Below are positions 52,868 to 61,379 of a DNA stretch of 64,000 nucleotides, piece after piece. Position 1 is the stretch's first letter. Every line of letters begins with the position of its first letter. Origin of the DNA: Chitinophaga sp. YR627 (GTDB taxonomy: Bacteria; Bacteroidota; Bacteroidia; Chitinophagales; Chitinophagaceae); NCBI RefSeq assembly GCF_900114995.1, contig NZ_FOUX01000004.1:372001-436000 (forward strand), written 5' to 3'. Both the position numbers and the translations under genes were made by a program. Below the pieces are notes generated by a model. That model did not search any database and was not told the origin of the DNA. It was given only the letters and a program-made list of their open reading frames with translations.

Positions 52868-53647
52868 ATGAACAAATTAAACATTAGCGCAGGCAAATGG
52901 ATCAAAGCACTATTATGCTCCGCTGCCATTGTTAGTGCGCCATTAGTAATGCACGCACAGAAAACACCTAAAGTAAAAAACATCATTCTCGTACATGGCG
53001 CCTTTGCTGATGGCTCCGGATGGGAAGGCGTATATAAGATCCTGGCGGCAAAAGGTTACAACGTTACCGCATTACAATACCCGATGACCACACTTGACGA
53101 CGATATTACCGCCCTGAACCGTGCAATCGACAAACAGGACGGTCCAACCGTACTGGTAGGACACTCTTACGGTGGTACAATCATTACAGGCGCTGGTGCA
53201 GATCCTAAAGTATCCAGCCTGGTATATGTGGCCGCATTCGAACCGGATTCACTGGAATCTACCTTCCAGCTGGTGCAGACAAGACCCATCCTGCCTGAAA
53301 ACGGTATCCTGCCCCCGGACGACAAAGGTTTTATCTACTATGACAAAGCAAAATTCCATCCTGGTTTCTGTGCAGATGTGCCTAAAGAAAAAGCTGACTT
53401 CATGTACGCTTCTCATGGCGCTATCGGACTGCCTTGCTTCGTCACACCGGTAAAGCACGCACCATGGAAATACAAACCATCTTATGCCATCCTCACAACT
53501 GATGATAAAAGCATCAATCCTGAACTGCAAAAGGACATGGTAAAACGTTCCGGTGCAAAAGTCACTACGATAAAAGCAAGCCATGTAGTGTTTATTTCAC
53601 ATCCGAAGGAAGTAGCAGCGGTGATTGAAGAAGCAGCGAACAGATAG
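52868..53647 (+). CDS. Secreted alpha/beta hydrolase
   Basis: The 259-aa protein has a signal peptide (about residues 1-31, ending VMHAQ). The alpha/beta hydrolase fold is visible: NIILVHGAFADGSGW (oxyanion strand), the nucleophile elbow VLVGHSYGGTII, and a terminal catalytic His in IKASHVVFISHPKEV. The acid may be in AILTTDDKSI. It resembles the pyrethroid/ester hydrolase-like group with the HGAFADGSGW opening. It acts in the periplasm on an ester or related small molecule; the substrate is unknown. It is convergent with an AraC regulator across a strong shared terminator. Confidence 0.9.
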   Translation: MNKLNISAGKWIKALLCSAAIVSAPLVMHAQKTPKVKNIILVHGAFADGSGWEGVYKILAAKGYNVTALQYPMTTLDDDITALNRAIDKQDGPTVLVGHSYGGTIITGAGADPKVSSLVYVAAFEPDSLESTFQLVQTRPILPENGILPPDDKGFIYYDKAKFHPGFCADVPKEKADFMYASHGAIGLPCFVTPVKHAPWKYKPSYAILTTDDKSINPELQKDMVKRSGAKVTTIKASHVVFISHPKEVAAVIEEAANR

Positions 53648-53684
53648 GCATTAATTAGGAATTAAGAATTGATTACTTAAGGCT

Positions 53685-53732
53685 TAAATACAAACAAAGG
53701 CGATTCACTTGAATCGCCTTTGTTTGTATTTA
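53685..53732. terminator. Bidirectional terminator with 23-bp perfect stem
   Basis: Arms 53685-53707 and 53710-53732 are perfect inverted copies. The outer AAATACAAACAAA/TTTGTTTGTATTT pairs give a T-rich tail in each direction, and the GC core is AGGCGATTCA. It lies between the convergent hydrolase and AraC genes. Confidence 0.85.
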
Positions 53733-53791
53733 TCATTAAAGTACATTGAACCTTCAGCAACCGCTGCATTCGAATTCTTAATCCTTAATTC

Positions 53792-54709
53792 TTAATTTCT
53801 AATTTTTCTCCTGTACTCTGCCGGCGTAATCCCCGCATTCTTCTTAAAAAACAAACTAAAGTTAGGCTGCTCCGCAAATCCAATACAATAGCCAATATCC
53901 TGCAGGGTCCAGTCTGTCTGCAACAACAAACTTTTCGCTTCTTCCAGCAAACGGGTACGTATATGCGTACTTACATTCTGACCAGTATGTTTCTTTAATA
54001 AGGTATTGAGATAATTAGGATGCACATTGAGATTAGCGGCAAACTCTTTCGCCGTTTTCATGGAGATAGGATTCGAGTAATGCACATTCATGATCTCTCT
54101 TTCCAGCAAACTAAAAAAAGTATGTACATGCCTGTAGTCATCTGATATATGGTCCGGCTCTTTAAAATCAGTAATACGTGCACATTGTATCAGTAACAAT
54201 TGGAGATAGGTCTGCATCGCATCTTCATTCAGCCGGTTGCCCGACATTTCTTCCTGCTGCATACTACTGAAAATAGTACTGAGTGCGGCAACATCCGGGT
54301 ACCGTAAACGAATGATATTGTTCTGTCCATCAAAAAGATGATACTTTTCTATCGTCAGTTTGAGCAAGGGGTGTTTGTCCAGCAGATTTTTACTGAACAG
54401 ACAATTATAGCCTTCCTGTCCGGAAGAAAGCCCCTTCCAGGAAATAATATCTGAGGGGTGCAGGAAGATGATCATGGGCTCCTCAATATAGTAGGTACTG
54501 GCGCCTACGGTTAACATACCCTGGCCTTCCGTGACCATCAGTATCTTATAAAAATCCCTCCGGTGGGGTGAAAGGGAATGTTTGCTGTCTTTGTCAGAAC
54601 GGCTATACACCCGGATGGACAAGGCGTCGAAGTGTTCCCTGGTAAGGGGAATCTTATCCGGAGAATCACACTGCAGGCCATCCGTTTTAAATTCCGGTGT
54701 CTTCATCAT
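53792..54709 (-). CDS. AraC-family transcriptional regulator
   Basis: The 305-aa protein has an N-terminal cupin-like ligand domain (GQGMLTVGASTYYIEEPMII). A C-terminal AraC double helix-turn-helix lies at about 205-305 (AKEFAANLNVHPNYLNTLLK and DIGYCIGFAEQPNFSLFFKK, ending GITPAEYRRK). It is cytoplasmic and of normal length. It lies downstream of the aldo/keto reductase gene on the same strand, separated by that gene's terminator. Control of the reductase or of the convergent hydrolase is possible but not shown. Confidence 0.93.
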   Translation of the reverse strand: MMKTPEFKTDGLQCDSPDKIPLTREHFDALSIRVYSRSDKDSKHSLSPHRRDFYKILMVTEGQGMLTVGASTYYIEEPMIIFLHPSDIISWKGLSSGQEGYNCLFSKNLLDKHPLLKLTIEKYHLFDGQNNIIRLRYPDVAALSTIFSSMQQEEMSGNRLNEDAMQTYLQLLLIQCARITDFKEPDHISDDYRHVHTFFSLLEREIMNVHYSNPISMKTAKEFAANLNVHPNYLNTLLKKHTGQNVSTHIRTRLLEEAKSLLLQTDWTLQDIGYCIGFAEQPNFSLFFKKNAGITPAEYRRKIRN

Positions 54710-54810
54710 ATCTGTCTGAGTTTTTACACCTACAAATATGTCTGAGATCAGCGGATTTACGGTTGTACCTATTCTCGGAATTCGGGTATTTTTCCCTGCT
54801 TTTTAGAAAA

Positions 54811-54848
54811 TAAAAAGCTGCCCGCCCGTTTTAACGGGTGGACAGCTT
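54811..54848 (-). terminator. Terminator of the aldo/keto reductase gene
   Basis: On the minus strand AAGCTGTCCACCCGTT pairs with AACGGGCGGGCAGCTT (two mismatches) and is followed by TTTATTTTC, about 17 bases after the stop codon. Confidence 0.85.
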
Positions 54849-54865
54849 ATAGTGATCATACCGTC

Positions 54866-55711
54866 TTATTTAGACAGCTGGTCGAATTCTTCGTCCGTCA
54901 GTTCTATATCAGCCGCCTTGAGATTCTCCTCCAGGTGCGTGACAGACTTGGTACCAGGTATCAGCAGGATATTATCTGCGCGTCTCAGCAACCATGCCAA
55001 TGCGATCTGAGCCGTAGTAGCATTGTGACTGGCAGCGATCTTACTGATCTTGTCAGCCAGGGTATCCGGACCAGAAGCCAGCGGGAACCATGGAATAAAT
55101 GCCAGTCCACGTTCAGTGGTGTAATCCAGCACTTCTTCCCATTGACGGTTACCCAGGTTGTAGAGATTCTGTACAGATACGATCGGCAGTACTTTTTCAG
55201 CACGCTCGATCTGCTCCACATTCACTTCAGATAAACCTACAAATCTGATCTTACCTGCCTTCACAGCTTCTGCAACAGGCGCCAGTGTTTCCTCTACAGG
55301 AACATTGGAGTCAAAGCGATGCAGTTGCCAGAGGTCGATCGTGTCTACCTTCAGACGTTTGAGACTACCTTCGATATTTTCGCGGATAAAATCAGGGTTA
55401 CCATTCGGTACCCATTGATCAGGTCCCGGACGGTTGAAGCCGCCTTTGGTGGCAATAACCAGGTCCTGTTTATAAGGATGTAAGGCATCCGCGATCAGTG
55501 ATTCATTCAACTTAGGCCCGTATGCTTCCGCAGTGTCGATGAAGTTCACACCGGCTGCCACCGCAGCCTGTAGCACTTTCTTCGCATTCTCACGGTCAGC
55601 CACCTCTCCAAATACTCCCTTTCCTGTCAATTGCATTGCACCGTAACCAAGACGGTTGATTTCCAGCTGACCTCCTAAGGAGAAAGTCAGACTTTTTGTG
55701 CTTGTTGCCAT
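54866..55711 (-). CDS. Aldo/keto reductase
   Basis: The 281-aa cytoplasmic TIM-barrel protein has the AKR tetrad: Asp and Tyr in VNFIDTAEAYGPKLNES, Lys in LVIATKGGFNRPG, and His in DLWQLHRFDSNVP. The NADPH-binding end is LIPGTKSVTHLEENLKA. It reduces aldehydes or ketones with NAD(P)H; the YajO/pyridoxal-reductase-like branch is the closest by eye. It has its own promoter region and terminator and is followed by an AraC regulator. Confidence 0.92.
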   Translation of the reverse strand: MATSTKSLTFSLGGQLEINRLGYGAMQLTGKGVFGEVADRENAKKVLQAAVAAGVNFIDTAEAYGPKLNESLIADALHPYKQDLVIATKGGFNRPGPDQWVPNGNPDFIRENIEGSLKRLKVDTIDLWQLHRFDSNVPVEETLAPVAEAVKAGKIRFVGLSEVNVEQIERAEKVLPIVSVQNLYNLGNRQWEEVLDYTTERGLAFIPWFPLASGPDTLADKISKIAASHNATTAQIALAWLLRRADNILLIPGTKSVTHLEENLKAADIELTDEEFDQLSK

Positions 55712-56033
55712 TTGTTTTGTTTTTAAATCAATCCTGAAATAAGTGAGATATTACTGTTGTGTCAGTTTGTACAAACTGCTCTTAATGCATCAATAAGTAT
55801 ACCCGTGTCGCTCCGGCAGGATGCTATCTTTATGTATAGTTGTGTAGATGTTATGCTTTCAGCAACCAACCTTTAAAAACCAAACTTACGGGGTGATGAT
55901 TTTATGCATCATACTGTACATATTATCTGACGCCTTTATCATGTGCACAAAGGTCAGGAGATTCCAGCTGACAGCAATTAGTAAAAACAAAGGATTTAGT
56001 ATGAATATCAAAGAATTTTCAGACGGGTATAAA
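55712..56033. other. Intergenic stretch without a convincing gene
   Basis: The stretch contains the promoter region of the aldo/keto reductase. A 76-codon + strand frame (55848-56078) has a hydrophobic patch but ends inside the terminator hairpin of the GH95 gene and is not believed. Confidence 0.5.
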
Positions 56034-56067
56034 GTAAAAGGGCATCCACTGGTAGTGGAATGCCCTT
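56034..56067 (-). terminator. Terminator of the GH39-GH95 operon
   Basis: On the minus strand AAGGGCAT-t-CCAC pairs with GTGG-ATGCCCTT and is followed by TTAC TTTATACC. It lies 23 bases after the GH95 stop. Confidence 0.75.
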
Positions 56068-56089
56068 CCTGTTATTAAGCGTAATACCA

Positions 56090-58525
56090 TTATAAGGCGG
56101 TGAAACTGTAGGTTTTCCCCTTTTCAGTCGCTACATCATAGGTCGCTGGTGCTACGATTTCCAGTGGGGCAACCGTTTTTGCATGTACCAATGGCTCGGC
56201 CACCGGCGTTACCTGATAAAAAGGGTTACTGTTTTCTCCGGATGCCTGCTTCAGCTGACTCATCCCTTTTAAAGGCACAGCACTGCGGATACGGCAATTA
56301 CCACCTAAGGTAGAAGTGATCACCAGTTTTGTGATCTTACCATCCTGCCATGCCAGGTCCTCGATCACAAAGCCGCCTCTGGCACGTAAGCCTTTGATGT
56401 TGCCGGTCTTCCATTGTGGTGGTAAAGCCGGTAATACATAAATAGCGCCATCGTGGCTTTGCATCAGCATTTCTGTGATACCTGAGGTACAACCGAAGTT
56501 ACCATCGATCTGGAAGGGGGCATGTGCGTCAAACAGATTGGTATAAGTACCTCCTCCATGCTGGCCTACAGGGCTCAGCTGATTAGTGATCAGTTTCAGG
56601 GCATGTTCACCGTTTTGCAGTCTCGCCCACCAGTTCACTTTCCAGCCCATACTCCAGCCGGTAGATACATCTCCGCGTTGCAGCAGGGTGGTATTGGCAG
56701 CACTGGCTAATACCGGTGTACGGTCAGGAGAGATCTGTGCAGACGGATACAGGCCATACAGGTGAGAAATGTGGCGGTGATTATCTTTCGGATTATCCAG
56801 GTCATCTATCCACTCCTGTAACTGTCCGTACTGACCAACCTGCATAGGTGGGAGCCGGCGGCGGACTGTCTTAAAAGTATCCACCAGAGCGGCGTCTTTC
56901 CCCAGGATTTCGGCCGCATTGATAGCAGCACTCAGGGCATCAAAAACGATCTGGTTATCCATGGTACATCCTGCATCAAAAGATACGTTCGGACGGGTGG
57001 AAGGCGCATTCTCAGGAGAGGTACCCGGATTGACCACCAGGTATTTACGCTTCGGATCTTCTACCAGGTCATCTACAAAGAACAGGGCAGCCCCTTTTAT
57101 AGCCGGATAGACGTCAGCCAGATAGCGCTTGTCGCCATTGTACAGATAACGATCCCAGAGATGCTGCGCCAGCCAGGCGCCTCCCATGCTCCAGATACCA
57201 TAGAAGATCCGGTCTACCGGTCCTGTGATACGCCAGAGGTCCGTATTATGATGGGCCACCCATCCTCTGGCGCCATAGAGTATACGCGCAGTACCCTGTC
57301 CGGTTACTGACAACTCTTTTACCATTTGTACCAGCGGCTCATGCATTTCCGGCAGATTATCCTTTTCCGCCGGCCAGTAGTTCATTTCAGTATTGATGTT
57401 GATCGTGTATTTGCTATCCCATGGGGGCGACATTTCTGAGTTCCAGAGTCCCTGTAAGGTGGCAGGTTGTCCGCCTGGCTGGGAACAGGAGATCAGCAGG
57501 TAACGGCCAAACTGAAAGTACAGCGATATAAACTGTGGATCATATGCTTTGGAAAAATTGACCAGTCGTACATCCGTCGGATCTTTTGCCGCATCAGAAG
57601 TACCCAGGTCAATTTTCACACGATTAAAGTAGCGTTGATAAGCCGCAATGTGTCCTTTCAGCAATACATCATAAGGTTGTTTAACAGCTGCATTCAGATA
57701 AGCGCCCGCTTTCTTTACAGCGTCGGCGCTCAGGTCCTGGTAATTCACATAGTTGGTCGCCATGGAGATAAACAGCAGGGCACTATTTGCATTCTTCACT
57801 GTAACAGCGGTATCAGACGTTGTTACACTTCCCCCGCTGGCGATCACACGGGTAATACCATTGAATCTCACTTTCCCTTCCACGCCTTCATGGCTCCCGG
57901 TAGTACCATTAACAATGAGTTCTTTTCCGCTGGCTTTGACCGTCGCATTCTTTTGCGGTGTAGTCAGATAAGCAGAAAATCCAAGCGCACCAGGTTTACT
58001 GCTGCTGAGGCGAACAACGATCGTTTGCGCCGGTACAGAAGCAAATACCTCACGCGTATACTTAACACCGTCTACTGTATAGGTAGTGGTTGCGACCGCC
58101 TTTTCTATATCGAGTTCACGGTAGTAATTATCGTAGTGATCATGACCAGGAAAAGCAAGATGTAAAGTACCTACAGGCTGATACATTTGTCCGCCGGAAA
58201 GTTTGGTCTGGATCTTCTCTCCCGCCAGGTCCTGTGCTTCTTTCTGTTTACCGTCAAAGATCAGCTGACGGATCTGTGGTAATGCAGCGAGTGCTTCCGG
58301 ATTCTCATTGCGGTTCGGACTACCCGTCCATACCGTTGCTTCATTTAGTTGCAGCAGCTCTTCTGCCGGATTACCAAACACCATTCCGGCGATACGGCCA
58401 TTGCCGACAGGCAGGGCAGCCGTCCATACATTACCGGCGGGTTGTTTGTACCATAATTTCAATGCTTGTTGCGCATGTGCATAGAATGGAGAGATGCTGA
58501 TGAACAGCAGGGTTAGTTTTTTCAT
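56090..58525 (-). CDS. GH95-family alpha-L-fucosidase-like glycoside hydrolase
   Basis: The 811-aa secreted protein has a signal peptide (MKKLTLLFISISPFYAHAQ). The GH95 opening is LWYKQPAGNVWTAALPVGNG and NEATVWTGSPNRNENPEAL. The catalytic (alpha/alpha)6 barrel has NINTEMNYWPAE (paired Asn), QEWIDDLDNPKDNHRHISHL (catalytic Glu) and FQIDGNFGCTSG (Asp). The family inverts and removes alpha-1,2-L-fucose, or in some members alpha-galactose, from plant or host glycans. The full length matches the family. It follows the GH39 gene by about 210 bp on the same strand, the gap holding a strong hairpin. Confidence 0.93.
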   Translation of the reverse strand: MKKLTLLFISISPFYAHAQQALKLWYKQPAGNVWTAALPVGNGRIAGMVFGNPAEELLQLNEATVWTGSPNRNENPEALAALPQIRQLIFDGKQKEAQDLAGEKIQTKLSGGQMYQPVGTLHLAFPGHDHYDNYYRELDIEKAVATTTYTVDGVKYTREVFASVPAQTIVVRLSSSKPGALGFSAYLTTPQKNATVKASGKELIVNGTTGSHEGVEGKVRFNGITRVIASGGSVTTSDTAVTVKNANSALLFISMATNYVNYQDLSADAVKKAGAYLNAAVKQPYDVLLKGHIAAYQRYFNRVKIDLGTSDAAKDPTDVRLVNFSKAYDPQFISLYFQFGRYLLISCSQPGGQPATLQGLWNSEMSPPWDSKYTININTEMNYWPAEKDNLPEMHEPLVQMVKELSVTGQGTARILYGARGWVAHHNTDLWRITGPVDRIFYGIWSMGGAWLAQHLWDRYLYNGDKRYLADVYPAIKGAALFFVDDLVEDPKRKYLVVNPGTSPENAPSTRPNVSFDAGCTMDNQIVFDALSAAINAAEILGKDAALVDTFKTVRRRLPPMQVGQYGQLQEWIDDLDNPKDNHRHISHLYGLYPSAQISPDRTPVLASAANTTLLQRGDVSTGWSMGWKVNWWARLQNGEHALKLITNQLSPVGQHGGGTYTNLFDAHAPFQIDGNFGCTSGITEMLMQSHDGAIYVLPALPPQWKTGNIKGLRARGGFVIEDLAWQDGKITKLVITSTLGGNCRIRSAVPLKGMSQLKQASGENSNPFYQVTPVAEPLVHAKTVAPLEIVAPATYDVATEKGKTYSFTAL

Positions 58526-58606
58526 AACAGCGGAAAGTCAATTTTCAATTACGAATGACACATGACAAGGTTGATCATGTTGTCTGTGTCTTTGGTCCTG
58601 TAACAG

Positions 58607-58648
58607 GCATACAATTACACATTGCGTTACAATGATGTAATTGTATGC
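58607..58648. repeat. Hairpin between the GH39 and GH95 genes
   Basis: GCATACAATTACA (58607-58619) pairs perfectly with TGTAATTGTATGC (58636-58648), and CATTG/CAATG extends the stem inside with one bulged A. It has no T run. It lies 81 bp before the GH95 start and may adjust the ratio of the two enzymes. Confidence 0.6.
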
Positions 58649-58736
58649 GTTGAATCTTCAAAATACAAATGATGTCTTATACCTGCAAGAAATGATTGTA
58701 CAACCAATACATAATTCCATGAGCGGCAGTTCCGCA

Positions 58737-60383
58737 TTAATGTGTCTCATCTATCAGCATCACATCCCAGGGTTGTAATGTCTTACCGATCAGTAATATG
58801 CCTGTATTATTCGACAATACCTGCTCTTCTCTCACGGCCATTGCCCTTAACTGCATGAGCCGCAGCTGATCGCCACTTAATGCATCCGGATTACCTGCCT
58901 GTTTCAATGCATTGAGTGCATTACCATTTTCACGATCCAGTATTTCAACATTAAAGCGGGCGTCCTTATTGGTATTCAATAATTTAAAGTTATAGTCACG
59001 TGCTTCCCCCAGTTTCAGTGCACTTTCTGTGACATCTGTACCACCAAAGGGAGGCACAGTTTTCAGGGCTGCCGGGTAGTTATACACAATAGCGGTTAGC
59101 CGCTGACTATCCTTATGACGCGTTACAATAATACCGTCTTTGTTATACAGCAGTTCATCACCCAGTGCATGCAACATGCGGTAAGCATGGAAAGAGGGTT
59201 TGGCAATACCCTGATAGTTGAGCAGACCGTTACCACCGGAGAAAGACTGCGCACCACTGCCTTCTTCCCCACTATCGGTCAGGTTCCAGTAAGCCATTCC
59301 ATCGGCCAGACCAATACTATCTACATTTGCTTTGATGATATAAGCGGCGCTGGGCAGTGCATCATGCATCGCATCTCTGGAGGAGGAACTGGTTCCCCAT
59401 TCAGACAAATGGATCTCTGCTTTTGGAAAGGCGCTTTTATCCACAACTGCCCGCAGCCATTGGAGATCCTTTAATGTTGCATCCACCCCTCTTAAAGTGC
59501 CTTTGCCATTATTAAACGGCATATCTGTCGGATAAGGATGGGTGGATATAAAGTCAACAGGTGCCTGCTGCTGTTTACAGTATTCCAGGAAATCTTCTAT
59601 CCACACACCCTTCCACTTCAGGGCTTCCGGGTCGCCTGCTGCTACTGATATCTTTGATTTATCTTCTGTTTCACCATCAAAACGGCCGTCACCAACGAAG
59701 TTGCCGGTGGCAGGACCACCTACCCGCAATTGTGGAGAGACGGTCTTCAGCGCCTGAGCAGTCGCCTTGTACATCGCAAAATACTGGCTCTTACTGCCAT
59801 CCCAGGTAGTGCGGACATTCGGTTCATTCCACACTTCAAAATACCAGCTGCTCACTTCTCCTATGCCGAATTTCTCTATACAATGTCTGGCAAAGTTTGT
59901 CACCAGTTGTGACCACTTTGAAAAATCACCGGGAGGAGAAACATTCGCTTTCCACCAGTAAGCAGTGGAAGCGCCACCAGCCATTTCCTTTGGAAAAAAG
60001 CTCAGTTCTATAAAGGGTTTTACACCGGCTTTCAACATTCTGTTGATCACATCGTCCACCCGGAGCCAGTTATAAACACCTCCCTGATAGACGGACATAT
60101 CATCGTGAAAGATCCCGTGCAGACGGCAATATTGAAAGCCGCAATGTTTCTGGCCGAATTGCAGGTGTTCCAGCCAGGGCGATCCGGTACGGAGTACTTC
60201 TCCTGCGCGGCCTGCTCCCACACATTTGCTCCAGAAGTGTGAAAACGTGCGTCCCTGAACTTTGGTGTCAATTATCAACGGAGGTTGTTCTTCCCATAGT
60301 GAACGGCCTGCTACAATGCCGGGTATTAATGCACTACCCGCAGCTGAAACGATTGCCTGTTTCAAAAATTTACGTCTTTCCAT
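58737..60383 (-). CDS. GH39-family beta-xylosidase-like glycoside hydrolase
   Basis: The 548-aa protein opens with a signal of twin-arginine style but with RR-K spacing (MERRKFLKQAIVSAAGSALI), so export through Tat or Sec is likely. The GH39 clan-A barrel follows: WSKCVGAGRAGEVLR, RLHGIFHDDM, acid/base Glu in WYFEVWNEPNVRTTW, nucleophile Glu in IHLSEWGTSSSSRD. It probably releases xylose or a related sugar from plant glycans by the retaining mechanism. It is the first gene of a two-gene set with GH95, and a LacI-type palindrome stands 178 bp upstream. Confidence 0.92.
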   Translation of the reverse strand: MERRKFLKQAIVSAAGSALIPGIVAGRSLWEEQPPLIIDTKVQGRTFSHFWSKCVGAGRAGEVLRTGSPWLEHLQFGQKHCGFQYCRLHGIFHDDMSVYQGGVYNWLRVDDVINRMLKAGVKPFIELSFFPKEMAGGASTAYWWKANVSPPGDFSKWSQLVTNFARHCIEKFGIGEVSSWYFEVWNEPNVRTTWDGSKSQYFAMYKATAQALKTVSPQLRVGGPATGNFVGDGRFDGETEDKSKISVAAGDPEALKWKGVWIEDFLEYCKQQQAPVDFISTHPYPTDMPFNNGKGTLRGVDATLKDLQWLRAVVDKSAFPKAEIHLSEWGTSSSSRDAMHDALPSAAYIIKANVDSIGLADGMAYWNLTDSGEEGSGAQSFSGGNGLLNYQGIAKPSFHAYRMLHALGDELLYNKDGIIVTRHKDSQRLTAIVYNYPAALKTVPPFGGTDVTESALKLGEARDYNFKLLNTNKDARFNVEILDRENGNALNALKQAGNPDALSGDQLRLMQLRAMAVREEQVLSNNTGILLIGKTLQPWDVMLIDETH

Positions 60384-60694
60384 GAGGTAAGGGTTAGATA
60401 GTTATACGGCCGTTCCCCTGAACATTGCCAGCATTGTTTTTCATATTGTGATATAGCTCATTTACACAAATTCCGGGGATACAAGCTCTCTTTGATTGAT
60501 AAATTCTACTGTAAAATCATAACAAGTACTGAATACAATGTACGGCATTTTATGAAATACGCAAACGTTTGCATAATCCATTGACTACAATACATATATG
60601 TACAAAATACTCTATGATATTGAGAAATGCAAGTCCGGGGCGAGGGAATATTCATTTAAGTAAGTCCCTTGCTATAGACAGAAAGGGGAGTTTT
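60384..60694. other. Upstream region of the GH39-GH95 genes
   Basis: It contains the probable promoter and the LacI-type palindrome but no gene. It runs directly into the tandem repeat array. Confidence 0.5.
60561..60572. promoter_or_regulatory. LacI-type operator candidate
   Basis: GCAAACGTTTGC is a perfect 12-bp palindrome with the central CG typical of LacI/GalR-family operators. It sits upstream of the two secreted glycosidases. No LacI-family gene is in the window, so the regulator would be encoded elsewhere. Confidence 0.5.
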
Positions 60695-60970
60695 GGTGGG
60701 AAAGGTATCCTGATCTACACCGGAAGCGGATCAGGCCCGCCTTAAGCTAGGATGAGAGACCGGGTAAGTGCTTCCTTAAATAGGGATCAGGTCCACCTTT
60801 GGTACGGGTCAGATGCCGGGTATGTACCCTTTAAACAGGGATCAGGTCCACCTTAAGTGCGGGTCAGATACCGGATAAGTACTCCTTAAACAGGCATCAG
60901 GTTCACCTTAGGTACGGGTCAGATGCCGGGTAAGTACTCCTTAAGTAAGAATCAGATTCGCTTTGAATGC
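60695..60970. repeat. Tandem array of about five 55-bp repeats
   Basis: Units begin near 60695 (degenerate), 60750 (56 bp), 60806, 60861 and 60916. Shared blocks include GGGTCAGATGCCGGGTAAGT, CTCCTTAAACAGG and ATCAGGTCCACCTTAGGTAC. The middle copies are most alike and the edges diverge. The 55-bp period is not a multiple of three, so the array is not coding. It ends 10 bases before the stop of the next minus-strand gene. Confidence 0.85.
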
Positions 60971-60979
60971 TGCGAAGCT

Positions 60980-61276
60980 CTATACCGCTTCCCTTATATC
61001 AGTAGCCAGAGGAATCGCCTGTAATACCTCTGCGACCTCCTCCATCAGCGCAGGGTCCTGCTCGAGGATAGCAAATAGCGCAGCATCTGAGTCGACAAAC
61101 AGGGAAACAAACAGGCCGCTTTCATGTACCTGCAAACCGGTACGCAGTACCTTTCCCTCCAGCTGTAGCTGATGGTAATACTGCTGCTGAGCGATCAGGC
61201 ACTCCTTATTCCCCTGCTCCCAGTTCCTGCCTTTTCCAAAGAAAAGTAACACTTCGTGTGGCTGCCTGTAGTCCAT
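60980..61276 (-). CDS. Small YciI-like / dimeric alpha-beta-barrel protein
   Basis: The 98-aa cytoplasmic protein has one alpha/beta ferredoxin-like unit: a strand EVLLFFGKG, a helix around ECLIAQQQYYHQLQLEGKVL, a strand GLFVSLFVDSD and a final helix/strand LMEEVAEVLQAIPL. The size and layout fit the YciI or related dimeric alpha-beta-barrel group, whose members bind or isomerise small molecules; this is judged by pattern only. It is divergent from an AraC regulator 103 bp away, so that regulator may control it. Confidence 0.6.
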   Translation of the reverse strand: MDYRQPHEVLLFFGKGRNWEQGNKECLIAQQQYYHQLQLEGKVLRTGLQVHESGLFVSLFVDSDAALFAILEQDPALMEEVAEVLQAIPLATDIREAV

Positions 61277-61379
61277 AATACTTTATTTTTGTACAAAGAT
61301 CTGCAACAGAAAGAGTTCCCGGTTAACGCAAACGGGACTTTTATCAACGCAAAAAGGTCTGATCAGCTATTTTCTTTCT

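Noticed and set aside
55848..56078. 76-codon + strand frame before the GH95 terminator
   Set aside because: Its last codons form the terminator hairpin of the opposite-strand operon, and the rest has no coding look.
60695..60970. CRISPR array
   Set aside because: The similarity covers the whole 55-bp unit with no distinct conserved repeat and unique spacer, the copies diverge, and no cas gene is near.
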